Positions 1 to 11,299 of a DNA stretch of 64,000 nucleotides are shown one piece after another. The notes under the pieces were generated by a model. The model saw only the letters and a list, made by a program, of their open reading frames with translations, was not told the origin of the DNA and made no database searches. The stretch is from Ectobius pallidus. Its lineage: Eukaryota > Arthropoda > Insecta > Blattodea > Ectobiidae. The stretch is taken from the NCBI GenBank assembly GCA_964059195.1, contig CAXKWD010000008.1, forward strand, positions 43,019,502 to 43,083,501. The letters run 5' to 3'. The position numbers were made by a program, and so were the translations under genes. The stretch's first letter is position 1; the number at the start of each line of letters is the position of its first letter.

Positions 1-515
1 AACATGAAAGTGATGAGTTGCTTTGTTTCAAGACGAGAAAAGAAAAAAATCCACAAAAAATCAATTAATGTTGGTTTCCAACTATCTCCAAACTGACAGC
101 ACAGGTTATCCATGACTGCGGTGAGGTTATGTACCTTATTTAAATGGATTTAATATGCTTATAACATGAGAATGGTAGCACTCAGTTATTAGCTCCCTGC
201 CCATCATATATTATAATTGCCACTTCTTGAAAATCCATGATACAATAATTATTATTATAGAACTCCGAATACTCACTAGTGGATTTACAGATGACTTTAA
301 AAATGTGCCCTATACATCATGCAACATTATGTTAATTTTTGTCAAAAGATAGTATTTATTTAGACTCTAGCTTAAACGAGAAACCTCAAGAAAAAGTTCC
401 AAAGACTGCTAAATGTGAATTATAGTGTACTAATGATCACAATACAAATGTTTTGTTATTTTTAAAAAGTATTAAGTAGGCCTAACAATGTGCGCAAGAA
501 CATGAAACTGCGACG
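1..515. other. AT-rich sequence without a gene
   Basis: No reading frame with family features, no RNA gene and no clear repeat was seen on either strand. It flanks the SINE that follows. Confidence 0.5.
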
Positions 516-527
516 ACTTTACCCTTT

Positions 528-1026
528 AGAATAGGATAGGGTAGGATCAATCCCCTGAAGGGGGGAGGTGGATTGAGAACGACCCTAAACACTTTTGCCA
601 TTCGCCACACCGTGCTATCCTCCGGTAATGGAATGATATGCATGCCCAATGGCCCCCAACAACAGACCTCATCGCGAGCCCCATGGAACTTCCCTAATCC
701 ATCAGATACCTTTTCTATGCCACGTGTGCTGCTGCCTCGGTAACTCCTGGGAAATAGACTCCCAGTTTGGCGGCACACCATCCAGCCACTTCATGACCAC
801 AGCAGGTGCTGCAGCGAGGGCATACCGGAAACCAGAAAAGGAAACGGGATGATGATGGGGAAAGTGAAAGATGAAGTGGAGAGTGTTGGTGGAATGAATG
901 GGGGAAACTGGAGGACCCCTCGAGAAAAACTCCCTACGTTCGGCTTTGTCCGCCTACCTCGAGACTTGAAACTGGAATCACTTTCATGCCAGGCCCACGC
1001 GCTAAGCATGAACCACCGCGCCGGCT
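528..1026 (-). mobile_element. tRNA-derived SINE with 12-bp target-site duplication
   Basis: Read on the minus strand, the element begins at about 1026 with a GC-rich tRNA-like head. It has an A-box-like stretch (GGTGGTTCATGCTTAGCG) and, some 40 bases on, a degenerate B box (AGTTTCAAGTCTC). Its 3' end carries CCTAT-type short repeats near 530-545. Direct repeats ACTTTACCCTTT at 516-527 and 1027-1038 flank it exactly, as expected for target-site duplications. SINEs are transcribed by RNA polymerase III from the internal boxes and moved by a partner LINE. Open frames inside it on both strands are incidental. Confidence 0.7.
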
Positions 1027-1038
1027 ACTTTACCCTTT

Positions 1039-1788
1039 GAACCCCTCCCGAACAAAATTTCACCGTACGCCCATGTCTGAAACATGGCTTATAGTATTGC
1101 TTATAGTACTAGAAGTTTGATTAGAAGGATTTTATCTTATATTCAGGTAGATCATTTCACTGTGATTACATATGACCTGAAACATTGCTTATAGCGTTAG
1201 AAGTTTCATTAGAAGGATGTACAGGGAGATCATTTCACCGTGATTACAATAACCTAAAACATTGCTTTGTTGGACGTTGAAGATGATTAGAATTTATCTT
1301 ATGCGTCTTATCTGATTTAATTTATTGTCCCTTTTAGGTATTGCTTCAATAAGTAATATTGTGGTTAAATTTTCCAGAATTAAACATTTAACTGCTTGCT
1401 GTACTCATATTCAATTCCGGGCACAACTTGTGTTGTGTTGTGTTCTTACTTAAGTTTTTTTGGTCACATGATTTCGGTAGGTGTTAATTAGTTAGATCTG
1501 TTCGTTTTCCCCTAATTTGTTCTTATTGATTATTGGTTGAAAATTCCCTATTACTCAATTTAATTTTTCTTATTTCCATATTTCCTGAATTACTAATTAA
1601 TTAATTTTATTTTCTATTAGGTTTCTGAATTTTTTTCTGAGGCTATAATTATCACATCTCTTGTCTTTGTAGTGGAACATAACCTGGTTTCTGGCCAGTC
1701 TCATATATATTGGAACATTAGTCAGTTCTAACAGATTTTCTGAATTTCAATTTTTTTTAAATTATAAGTAAGTGCGTAATATCCTGAC
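1039..1788. other. AT-rich spacer, nothing recognised
   Basis: Contains near-repeats of the phrase AACATTGCTTATAG around 1080-1260, which suggests a small degenerate internal duplication. No coding or RNA signal was found. Confidence 0.4.
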
Positions 1789-2090
1789 CGCCGGCGTGGT
1801 CTTGTGGTTAGCGTCGCTGACTACAGATCCGTCGGCCCGGGTTCGGTCCCTGGTACCTCCTCGGATTTTCCCGAGGTAGGGAGATCTGGCAGGAGTGCAC
1901 TCAGCCTCGTGATTCAAATTGAGGAGCTACTTGATAGAGAAGTAGCGGCTTCGGTCATGAAAACCACCATTAACGGCCATGGGTGTCGGTATGCTGACCA
2001 CATGCCCCATCTGCCTGTGGTAGATGACGCAGTGGTCGGATGGTAGGCTAAGTTCCTCCTGGGATGTAGCGCGACGCAGTTTAGTTTTTT
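1789..2090 (+). mobile_element. tRNA-derived SINE, copy 1 of a family
   Basis: The head GCGTGGTCTTGTGGTTAGCG (A-box region) is followed by a B box GGGTTCGGTCCC, a tRNA-like promoter pair. The body matches the element at 51207-51526 almost base for base over roughly 290 bp, apart from scattered substitutions and short indels. The 3' end is TTTAG-type. No clean target-site duplication is visible here, so this copy is probably older than the 51-kb copy. Polymerase III transcription is inferred from the family. Confidence 0.75.
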
Positions 2091-2571
2091 AGTGTAACAT
2101 CCGCGTCAAACGCGTTACAGCGCCTCAATTGTTCGGAGCTTTCTGTGCATGTGCGCATATTGAGTCATGGGGTTCATCTTTTTCTCTCCGGTATAGGCTT
2201 GTCAGAGTGTCTTCGGCACCCATCATGTATGGTTCCTATAGTGAAAAGTGTCTGCAAGATTTCTTGGGGGCCTTGACTCGTGAGTAATGCACACCGTTAA
2301 CTTAACTTAAATTAATTAATCCCGTCATTTTTTAGTCGATGCAGATTCCATTCTAATTTCTCCTGGGTGTGATCAGTAGGCCTATTTGGTGTTGTATTGC
2401 CTTAATTTTACGGATAACAATCCGAAATCAAAACTGATACACGGACGAACTACTATATACGTGGGCTGTAACTTTAATTGTGGCAACACTGCTGTGCAAG
2501 CGAAACCAGACGGAGTTAATTGTTGTAACTTCTGTCACATGTTAATGTGTGTCTGCCCTACCCCATATTAA
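2091..2571 (+). other. Spacer and probable 5' part of the mariner element
   Basis: No coding family is recognisable. The last 150-200 bases probably hold the 5' end of the following mariner-like element, but I could not match terminal inverted repeats to the sequence after 3733. Confidence 0.35.
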
Positions 2572-3733
2572 ATGGACTCGTCCGTACGTCTCAAAGCGCA
2601 TGAGCTTTGGAGAGAGGAAGTTAGTCTCTTGTTAGTTGCCGCTCTAAGCTGTTGTGTTGTGTTGTGTTTTGCCACGTTTACAAAGCAGGAACAGCGAACT
2701 TGGCTGAAAATTCAGTGTGCCCGTGGTCGTAAAGCACGACAATGTCATGAAGGTCTTGTGGAAGCATGTCGGGAGACGGCATTGCCATACAGGACTGTGG
2801 CGAGGTGGGTTAGAGCCTTCAACGAGGGGCGTGACCGCGTGGAACACATGGCTAGGCCAGGTCGTCCCAGCATTAGTGAAGAGGACATGGAAACTGTTTC
2901 CTCACTTCTAGACATGGATCGACGACAGACGGTACGTGAGTTAGCCCTGGAGATGGGACTGTCGCATGTGACTGTTTTCCGAATTCTCAAGAAATGCCTG
3001 GGAATGCGAAAAATTGCATCTCGGTGGGTTCCCTGGAATTTGACATAGGCTCAGCTATGGCTGCGATATGACTCTGCTCAAACTAATCTGCAGCGTTATG
3101 GCCATGATGGCGAGGCCTTCTTACGGCGCATTATTGCAATTGATGAAACCTGGGCCAGGTCATACGAGCCTCTACTTAAGCGCCAATCCAATGAGTGGCG
3201 TCATCAGGGGTCACCACGCAAAACAGTGGTGCGTCGTACCCCTACAAATGTCAAGGTGATGGTTATTCTTGCATACGACTGCGACTGCGATGGCGTCATT
3301 CTAACGCATGCCGTCCCGCAAAGACAGACTGTTAATGAGCAGTATTTCCGTCATTTTTTGGAGAATAGCCTGAGACCAGCGCTGCGAAGGAAGCGCCCAC
3401 ATTTTTTGCAGAACCCTCCAATCATTTTGCAGGATAATGCTCGGGTGCACACGGCACACCCTGTAGGTGATCTGTACCGTCGCTGGGGGTGGGAAGTGCT
3501 TTTTCATCCACCACATTCACCGGACTTAAGCCCCCTGTGATTATGATTTAATCCCTAAGCTGAAGGAACCACTTCGAGACATTCGATTCCAGACTGTTCC
3601 CGAGATTCTGCAGGCTGTAGGGCGGTCCGTCAGAAACATCAACAGAACAGGGGCTGCTACAGGGATACTACGACTTCCACATCGCTGGCAACGAGTTGTA
3701 GACAATGCTGGGTACTACATTGAAGGACTGTAG
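2572..3733 (+). pseudogene. mariner-like (D34D) transposase, inactivated
   Basis: This is a Tc1/mariner-superfamily cut-and-paste transposase. The N-terminal half has two helix-turn-helix stretches (LPYRTVARWVRAFNEGR and QTVRELALEMGLSHVTVFRI), then the linker. The catalytic domain has first Asp in AIDETW, second in LQDNARVH and third in a DYDLIP motif after HPPHSPDLSP. About 34 residues separate the second and third Asp, the mariner D34D spacing. Two lesions are visible: an in-frame TAG at 3046-3048, and an extra C in the run near 3530 that shifts the frame just before the third Asp, so the C-terminus to 3733 lies in another frame. About 30 residues upstream of the first HTH look non-homologous, so the true start may be further in. 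The copy should be immobile by itself. Confidence 0.85.
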
Positions 3734-4884
3734 AAGTTTCATGGGTGTGTCACTAAGATTATAATTGAGAGAATTTGTACCCGCAACGTTATTAATAAAC
3801 AGCGTATTACCAATGCTTGTATATGACGAGACTATAAAAACAATTTATTGGCCAAGACTCAAATTAATTTTAAAATTGTTTATGATTTTATAGTTTTATA
3901 TCTTTTATTTAACAATTTTGTAACAAATATGAAGAGAATAATTATATTGTACATAAGCTTAAATTAGGGATATAATCTCCATATCCACAGTGTGTTACTA
4001 CATGACAATAAAAGTCAGTAGAAACATAAGTTTGCAGAAGGTTTACCATATTAACAACATGGAAGAAGAATCCACAGTGGATTAGGACCCCCTAAATCAA
4101 AACCTAAAATTCTTTTTTGTATTAAAAATTAATAAATTAAACAATTTTTGTGGGTTTGTCAAATATGATATACCAGTTATTTTGTTTTCATAACATAATG
4201 AGTAGGCCTGTCATTTCCATTGTTCCTTGTGTTATTTAACTTTTATTATAAATAGTAATAAGTATTATAACTTAGGTAACGATTTCTTGTTTAAGTTCGC
4301 ATGTCTTAGAGTATGGTAAAAAAATTTCCTAACTAGTTTTTCAGTGCTAAAATAGCGTAAAATGTGATTTTGATTAGTCAAATTTCTTAACTTGTTTTTC
4401 AGAGCTCAAATAACCTAAAATGTGATTTTAAATAGTTTATTATTTAGGTGGAAATCTTTGCTCTCAATCAGACCCAGGTTTTGGCCCTATTCTTTGCCAG
4501 ATTAAAAGGGAGTTTAAAAGAACTAGCAGGAACGGTTGTGAGGGACATTATGAACTTGTGCCAGTTTCTTGACATTCAGAATATGTAAAAAAGATGCCCC
4601 AGCTGAAAGGTGCAGTCGGCAGTAAATTCATGTTTAATATAATTGTAGGTGCAGATAAATCTGCTAGGTACCTTATTTAAGATATTATTTCTTGGGCCCA
4701 AAAATCAAACATGGCTACTTAGATAGGAATTAAATCTTTTCCTCCCCACGGAAGACAAATTTGCTTCTAGGGAAGACATTTTGTATGTGTAATAGGTTTT
4801 ATTTTAGATTAGGTAAGCGCTTAGCGTAGCGCAAGGTTATTTAAATGTTAATGTATTGTTCTTCATGCCTAAGCATGAGTTGAA
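3734..4884. other. AT-rich spacer, nothing firmly recognised
   Basis: Holds the 3' end of the mariner relic and then AT-rich sequence. Short open stretches near 4440-4720 are not recognisable as a family. Confidence 0.4.
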
Positions 4885-4956
4885 GAGAATCTGGGGTTTG
4901 GTTCTCTGTTACTTCTGTGAGAGAATCTGGGGTTTGGTTCTCTCTTACTTCTGTGA
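4885..4956 (+). repeat. 36-bp tandem duplication
   Basis: Two head-to-tail copies, 4885-4920 and 4921-4956, each starting GAGAATCTGGGGTTTGG and ending ACTTCTGTGA, differ at one base (G versus C at about 4909/4945). Confidence 0.9.
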
Positions 4957-5980
4957 GGGAGGAGGGGTCGAATTACGTCAGACGTCCTGAAGCCCCTCTG
5001 TTAATTTCTGGCAGAAGGTAGCATTTTAGATATTTCGCAGGGGTCGGCTTGTTGAGAAATCTTAGGACTCACTGAGCCGAACCTTGTGATTTTTTGTTTG
5101 TTTGCAGGTAGTATTCTGTACAGAGTCCCTGTCCTTTAGTTTAGTTTCCTTTTGCTAGAGATCCTTCCCTGGTGTCATCTCTGAAAATACATCTGCTTTA
5201 AAGTCGTGAATCTGTTGTAATTAGCGAAGATTTGTAAAACGAGTACTCGGGATTTTAGGGTTAATTTTGTAAGGGAGAAAGTAAATGTGTGAGAGAAAGC
5301 CATTGTCGTACTTTCATTCTTCGAGCTTCTCTGCAGTATGACTAAAACAAAATGAAATCTTGCTTTTGAATTATTCATTAATAAAATAATTTAAATAGGG
5401 TCTGAACCTTTTTTTTTCTTGTGTATATAGAATGTCAGATACTGTGTGCGTATTATTTGTGTTTCAGAAATTCAGTTAAGCTTCCGGTTGAGCTGGTTCA
5501 ACCTTTGAGGTGATGTAAGAAAGCGTAATTTGGCTCCACTTTTTGGTGGTTGTTAGTGTTGGTCACCGTACGTCTGGAGACCATAAGCTTGACCTTCTGG
5601 CAGCTGAGATTCTCCAGACTTCGTGGTGGACACGTGTATGGTGTCAGCTCCTACTTCTCATGGATCATGGATCCCCAAGTCCCTGTAGTCCCAAGTCGTC
5701 TGGTTCTGGTCTTCTGGTGTTCAATGGTTCTCACATTTCTCCCCTTAGCGCTGGGGGGAAACTCCATATGTAACCAAGAGACACTCAAGAAGTGAAGAGA
5801 TTGTGTTTAAGAAGAGACTGTGGTTCTAGAGCAAGAAATGGTACTCCTTTAGTTGCACGGTGTCAATTTAAAACAAAAAAATTGTTTTTGGTGTATTTGT
5901 TCCTCACAGGAAATTTGAGATGTTTGCGGTACATTTTGGTGAATTCAAAGAAAACAAAAATAGTCTCAGACTTTATTTTT
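4957..5980 (+). other. Possible degraded 3' internal region of a gypsy-type element
   Basis: No domain is recognised. The region is assigned only by position, because it leads directly into a polypurine tract and an LTR-like start. Small open frames at 5543-6001 show no family features. Confidence 0.2.
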
Positions 5981-7009
5981 AAACAAAGGGGGAGTATGTG
6001 AGCCGTAATATTTACGGTCATAACGAATTTACATGTGTTTCCCTCTTACCTCCATTTTGCCTTATTAAAACTGCAGCTAATTGTAACATATTTACTGGTT
6101 AAGATTGTGTTTTCCTGCTCTGTAGCGCTTCTCTTCCGATACTGGTATTAATTCGGCCGAAACCCTGTATGTGGCGTAGTGTTCACTTATGTGCTATTTG
6201 CGGATCTCAGTCTATTGCTGGAGTTCGAAGTACCCGTGTCTAGTTGTTTTCTTAATTTGTGTACTTGTTTGGAGGTCTGTCATTGAGACACAATTTCTCA
6301 GGTGAGTTTTCCTTTCAGTGGATTTGTTTTGTAATTAACTGTTGCTCACATGTGAATTTTCGGCTATCAAAATTTGTTAGTTTCAGTTTTGTAATTTCGG
6401 GGTTGGATATAAGGAGAATTTTTGTATTGCGTTTATCTAGTTACTTTCGGCTTTGGAAATTTGCCTCCCATAAGTGTTCTAAATTAACTTCAAGGGGTGG
6501 GAGTTTTGGTTCTATAGTTCAGCGGGGTGGTAAAGATGAACTTGACAATATTATCTTAAAATGAAATATGCATTAATTTTGCAGCGGACTTTTTGATTTC
6601 TCTCATTACATTGCCGTATGCTATGTAGGCTTAGCCCCAAGTAGATAATGACGGGTAGGCTCCGTGGATTATCAAAAGCACTGTAAAATTAAAGCATGCA
6701 AGGTGGTACTAATTCGGTTCCAAATTAAAAAGAAAACACAAGCCTAACCGAGTTTCAGATGACCTCAAGTTTAATGCCCGTGGTAATGGATAAAACCATA
6801 AATAAACTATGGTCAGATGCTGTGGAGCACTTGAAAGTAGGGCAAAATAGGGTGACGCCTATCTCAAAACAGGATTGAATATTTTGAAAACTCTTTTTGA
6901 GATTCCAAGCTATGATCTTCCCTGCCTATATTTCAGCAAAGGAAATATTTATAAAATAATAATTAAACGTGTAAATACAATTACTAAATTGAAAGGCAAA
7001 GCGGGAGAG

Positions 7010-7848
7010 ATGCCGCGTTACAGAGTGCTATGCCGCACGCATGGGAGACATGCCACATTCATAATATCCGTTTAAATTTACTTCAAAGGCACGTACAGAA
7101 CAAAAGAGTACCTATCTACACAATCTCTGAATATTGGCGACTAGCCTTGTTTCATTTTCTGTACCAAATATTCCTTTAGGCCCAAGTGAGGGTTTTCCCA
7201 ATTTCCTGTGTGCGTGCGCCTACGAATAGTCCTCTCTGGTATATTATAGCAACGTTCGAATTTCCGAATGGAAATTTCCCCTGCCTTAATTCGCCGAACA
7301 GCTTCTTGTAGGTCACTGTCACTCCATAGGCCACAATGTTTAGCTCCCTCCCTTTCCCTATACCTTGTTGGCATGATTATTGCTGAAAAGAGCAGAAAAA
7401 TAATTTTGGGGGGTAATTATACTGCAAGACATTGTGCGGCGTGTCACCCTTGAAAGCTATGCGGCATGTGACCCAAAACTCAGGGACACGCGCCGCACTC
7501 ATCTGTAGAGCTTATTGTTATTGTTGTTATGGCGAACTTCACTCACAGTATCTTTACAACCTCTAAATAGTCTGTTAAAAGTAGTACACACAGAAAAAAT
7601 GGAACAAATACAGATCAGGAAAGAATAAAGTAATGAGTCCAAAAAAGTTTTGCAGTGAAACTAGTGCACTTAGCCTACCTGATAAATACCGCTATAACAA
7701 TGACATAAACACCGCAAACAATGAAGACACGTGTTCCAGTTACTCTAGGGAGGGAACTGGAGATGGTATCACGGCAATTAGCGGTACCTAGCGTCAAATG
7801 TTCGAGTTAGAGGGGGTGCGGCATCTATCCCGGTGCGGCGCGTCACCC
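7010..7848. repeat. Subterminal GC-rich repeats in the pogo-like element
   Basis: Variants of a TGCGGC(G/A)(C/T)GTCACCC motif occur at about 7012-7052 (inverse), 7432-7447, 7455-7470, 7483-7496 (inverse) and 7816-7848. The outermost copies run into the terminal inverted repeat. Repeated subterminal sites are typical transposase-binding sites; that role is inferred. Confidence 0.5.
7141..7374 (-). pseudogene. psq-type HTH N-terminal fragment of a pogo/Tigger-like transposase
   Basis: A 77-residue frame opens MPTRYRERE, followed by SDLQEAVRRIKAGEISIRK and then YNIPERTIRRR, the helix layout of the pipsqueak/CENP-B-type HTH that begins pogo and Tigger transposases. This domain binds the element's own ends. 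It stops after KEYLVQKMKQG, without the second HTH or the DDE domain. The start is the first Met of the frame, which fits the family's usual N-terminus. A domesticated host exon is the alternative, but the flanking inverted repeats and TA duplication favour a transposon relic. Confidence 0.6.
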
Positions 7849-8227
7849 GGTCTTGCCCTAAATGTAAATAAATTTTTAATCTGTAAAATATATAACTTGT
7901 TGAAATTTGTGAATTTTCTGAACAGGCATTCGGGCCTGTTGTGCTGAGATTTGCAAATAATTTTTACATATATGTATGTTGGGGTTCTTGTATATTAAAT
8001 AAAGAGCCCAAGGGTCATTTGAGTGGGACGAAAAACCACCGAATAAGTAAAATGTTCTATATGCTATTTCTTCAGAATGTTTTATTTTTTCTTGTAATGA
8101 GGGTTACCTTATTCAGAATAAATTGTATCTACAAAATTTAATTTATCTTGAATTATTATTATTAATTATTTGAATTTGATTAGCATCCGGGCCCAGTTAC
8201 CAGTGAAGTATTTTCAGAGTCGGCTCA

Positions 8228-9348
8228 CTAATTACTTAAGTACCTCTCTGACCTGCGTCCACATTCCTTAATTTCCTTCAGTGGCGTCTCCTGCATAGGA
8301 TCACATGAGCACGTGAACCCCCTAATAATTCTTATCTTACCTAATTTTGTCAGTATTATTGAATAAACAATAATTCTTGTATGGTTTGCCGTCTCGCTGT
8401 ATAGAAAGATGTGTATTTTGTTCCCTTTTGCGGGCTTCCTCGAGGTGGTTCACTAGCTAAGGGGTGAACCTCTTAGTATTGCGTTTTGCATTACCTAAAG
8501 TTAGCAGGGGCTCCGCAGCTAGCAAGTGTGACAGGATCACACGTCATTCGTGCACACGACCTTAAGAGGGCAGCATCGGGCAACGCAACTGATTTTTTCC
8601 CCCTTCAACTGAAGACGGCAACATCGGCAAACGCTAGAGTTCTCCCACGTGTTTTTCTTACCACCCCTCCATTTCATCCAACTTGCGAGGTGCCAGAGGG
8701 AACTTGTTTTATGATCCATCCATCTTCCCTTATTATATAGGTGTGAACAGTGTTGTCGCATTATCACAATTCACAGTGAAGCTTTGATTTGCTGTTTATT
8801 TTCTCTACATTCCGTCGTTTATGTCACAATTACCTACATCAATATGCCATTATTAATATTCATAAATAAATAGATAAATTTTTACTTCAGTACATTGATA
8901 CAGTGATTTCTCTTTCTCCCTCAGCTGGAAAGTATAAGTTGCAACACAGTCTTCTATCCCCTGTCTATACCACGTGTTTTGCTCAAAAGTCAAAATAAAA
9001 CTTTTTTTTTTGGCCAGCAAAGATTAGCCAGCGGGTGCTAGGTGGTCTGCTGTTCCTGTTTGTAGTAAGGGGTGCGAAGTTTACAGTTACATTCTCTCCC
9101 AAACAGGAATTCCGTATCAGTTCAATTGGAATTCTCACAGCGTGAAGTAGTAGTTTCTTTGTGATGTCGCGATTGTTTGTTTAGTTTAGTAGTGTATATA
9201 GTAATAATTCTAGCCTAGTTTAAAGAATAGTTATAGTAGTTAAAGAGTAGAACAGTATATATAGTTCACTACTATAACCATTTGGGAAATGCATTCAATA
9301 GGCTAGTTCGTTTTCTACCAGTGAACTTAAAAGTAATTTTGTTTGTTA
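8228..9348. other. Spacer, nothing recognised
   Basis: Open frames near 8486-8767 overlap on both strands and show no domain. AT-rich with a poly-T run near 9002. Confidence 0.4.
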
Positions 9349-9486
9349 ATGTGTGAATACCGTGCAGCACTTGCAATGCTGGCAATAGAGAAACGTCTAG
9401 TGCGCGAGAAGAAAGACTTCAACTTTAATGGTATCGAGAAGTTCGCTGCACAGAAAGAAAGAAGAGTACATTTTCTCTACAAGTGA
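9349..9486 (+). pseudogene. Possible hAT-family transposase C-terminal fragment
   Basis: A 45-residue frame begins MCEYRAALAMLAIEKRLV and ends RRVHFLYK before TGA. It resembles the extreme C-terminus of hAT-type (SCAND3/ZMYM-like) transposase proteins, which end in an ALAMLxIEK segment and a basic, aromatic tail. No upstream catalytic or dimerisation region is present. This is recognition from memory on a short sequence, and chance similarity cannot be excluded. Confidence 0.35.
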
Positions 9487-10190
9487 TGAGATTCGTAAGT
9501 CCTGTATTTTGTTTTTCTATTTTTAGCCCCATGTGAACACCCAAATATTTTACCCACGTGACGCCACTGATTTCCTTGGTTAATAGGAAGTTAAAAATCT
9601 GTGCTTCGGCACAGTATGGAAACTGAAATGGTCATGTCAAGTTTGTGGTAAATAAGTATATATACAAGGTGTATACATGTCTTTTTTATGGCAATATAAG
9701 CTTATTCTTAATTTATTATTATAATTTTATATTATGGTTTTGATAGGCAAGTACTTATTATTATTAAACATACTTATTGAAAATTGTTAGGCTTTGACTG
9801 CCAACTTCGTTTTACAAATCTTTGTACTGTTGATTAACTCTGGATATTTATATTGGATGTATTTATTTATGCATAAGCAGTTTGAAAAAAATATTTACAC
9901 CTCTTTACAATTATGGAGTAATTATTTACTCGTGTGTTTTGAGTGTGATTGATCCTTGGGGACCCCTCTTGTCCGGGTGATTATAGATAATCGATCTGCA
10001 GATCTGGGACCTCAGCACACTAAAACTGGTAGCTTACAAGCGTTCATCATCTGATGAATAATTCCCCCCGTATTTATATTAGAGTGTGTTTTCTCTGAAA
10101 TCAAGATTAAGGTTTGAATTATTAATAAAAATCAGGTAAACAGATATAACAAAGTGCCGGATTGCTTTTTTTTAATCAGTGATAAATTAA
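9487..10190. other. AT-rich spacer, nothing recognised
   Basis: No coding or RNA signal is seen on either strand before the non-LTR relic. Confidence 0.4.
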
Positions 10191-10479
10191 TTGCAATTGG
10201 ATTGGAATCCAACTGCAGTTAGTGGCCATACATTGGAAAAATTTATGACAGTCTTTATTGACTGTTCTAATGTTTGCTTTACTATAAAAAGGCGTCCCTT
10301 AGGAACTAAATCTAATCCTAAGTTGGGTTGGTACAACGATATATTAAAAGCTCAAAAGGCGTATCTTTTGCGTCTGCATAGCTATTTGGCATGGGCAACT
10401 CATTTAAATATTAATGCAATCGAGGCCAAGACTCTCTATAATAAAGCAAAAAAATCCCTTTAGGCAGGCCTACAGGCGG

Positions 10480-11299
10480 AGGTAGATTTCGAAGTGCTTT
10501 TGGTTTAATTTATTGTCGCTGCATAGCACTCTTCTTCTTTAGCCTTGGCATGGCAAACCTGCAGTAATAAGAACAGAATTCGGTAAAGAGGAAGAGCCTA
10601 CAATCATTTGTTTTGACAACAAGAATAGGATATAATATTCTGGGAGGCCGTGCGCAAGATTAGCAATGAATAAAATTAGCAAAGCCGCTAAACAAGACAA
10701 AATTATGATATTATAATAATTCTTTTAAGTGTTATTATTTTCAAACATTAAAATCTCGCGTCATATGAGAGCTATCAAGAAACTATTTATTGATTTGTAG
10801 TGTACTCATCAAGAGCTTTTCAACGATACCCCACAAGACGTGGTTTCAAAAGTTTCGAATTTTCATCCCCCACCCCACCCCAACCCCCACCCTCACTCGA
10901 ACCCCCGAATCGTTGGTGTCACTGTGAACTCCACAGGGAGTACTCTAATTTATTCAAACAAAGTTTCCCTCTATACTTCATAGGGGCCGAGATAAAAATG
11001 TTTTAAAATTTCAACCCCCTCCCCCGACCATCCCATTGGGAAAATTTTGCTCATTAACGAACTTGTCCGAACTATTGGGCCTAGAAATAACATATTAAAA
11101 TTTGGTTCAAATATCTTCAAAATTACGGCCGCTAGCGTGTAAAGATATATATAAATATATATATAAATATCACAATTTTTTTGAACAGGCGGTGGTTTCG
11201 TACTCAGGGGAGCATGAAACGTAAAGATATGAAAGAATTTTTCGAAAATCATGACATGTTATCCATTGCAATAGGTAGATTTTTCTTCGAAATCTACCT
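10480..11299. mobile_element. Non-autonomous TIR element inserted in the non-LTR relic
   Basis: Perfect 15-bp terminal inverted repeats AGGTAGATTTCGAAG (10480-10494) and its complement (11285-11299) bound 820 bp. The flanking DNA on both sides is parts of one non-LTR coding frame. The right end also forms a subterminal hairpin. The interior has C-rich (10868-10905) and AT-dinucleotide (11140-11165) tracts and no credible transposase. The right part recurs at 55530-55697. No clean target-site duplication could be fixed, so the superfamily is unknown. Confidence 0.6.

Larger units (their letters stand above)
6840..7858 (-). mobile_element. pogo/Tigger-like DNA transposon with TA target-site duplication
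   Basis: Terminal inverted repeats are visible: GGGCAAAATAGGGTGACGCC at 6840-6859 and the inverse of GGGCAAGACCGGGTGACGCG at 7839-7858, 16 of 20 bases matching. TA dinucleotides sit at 6838-6839 and 7859-7860, the pogo/Tc1-mariner target duplication. The only recognisable coding part is the psq-type HTH ORF at 7141-7374 on the minus strand. The catalytic domain is missing, so this is an internally deleted, non-autonomous copy. GC-rich motifs of the form GTGCGGCGYGTCACCC recur inside. It interrupts the candidate LTR at 5997-8227. Confidence 0.65.
5981..8227 (+). mobile_element. Candidate polypurine tract and 3' LTR of a gypsy-type element
   Basis: The purine run AAACAAAGGGGGAG (5981-5994) is followed two bases later by TGTGAGCCG (5997), a typical polypurine-tract/LTR junction. 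CGGCTCA at 8221-8227 is the inverse of TGAGCCG and could be the matching LTR end. A TCAGTC initiator-like site lies near 6206 and AATAAA near 7997, in the right order for transcription start and polyadenylation. After subtracting the pogo-like insertion at 6838-7860, the LTR would be about 1.2 kb. The other LTR is not in the window, so the assignment rests on these signals alone. Confidence 0.35.

Noticed and set aside
3226..3540. Separate small gene
   Set aside because: Same frame and domain as the mariner transposase upstream, separated only by one TAG.
4885..4956. CRISPR-like array
   Set aside because: Only two head-to-tail copies without spacers; a simple tandem duplication in a eukaryotic genome.
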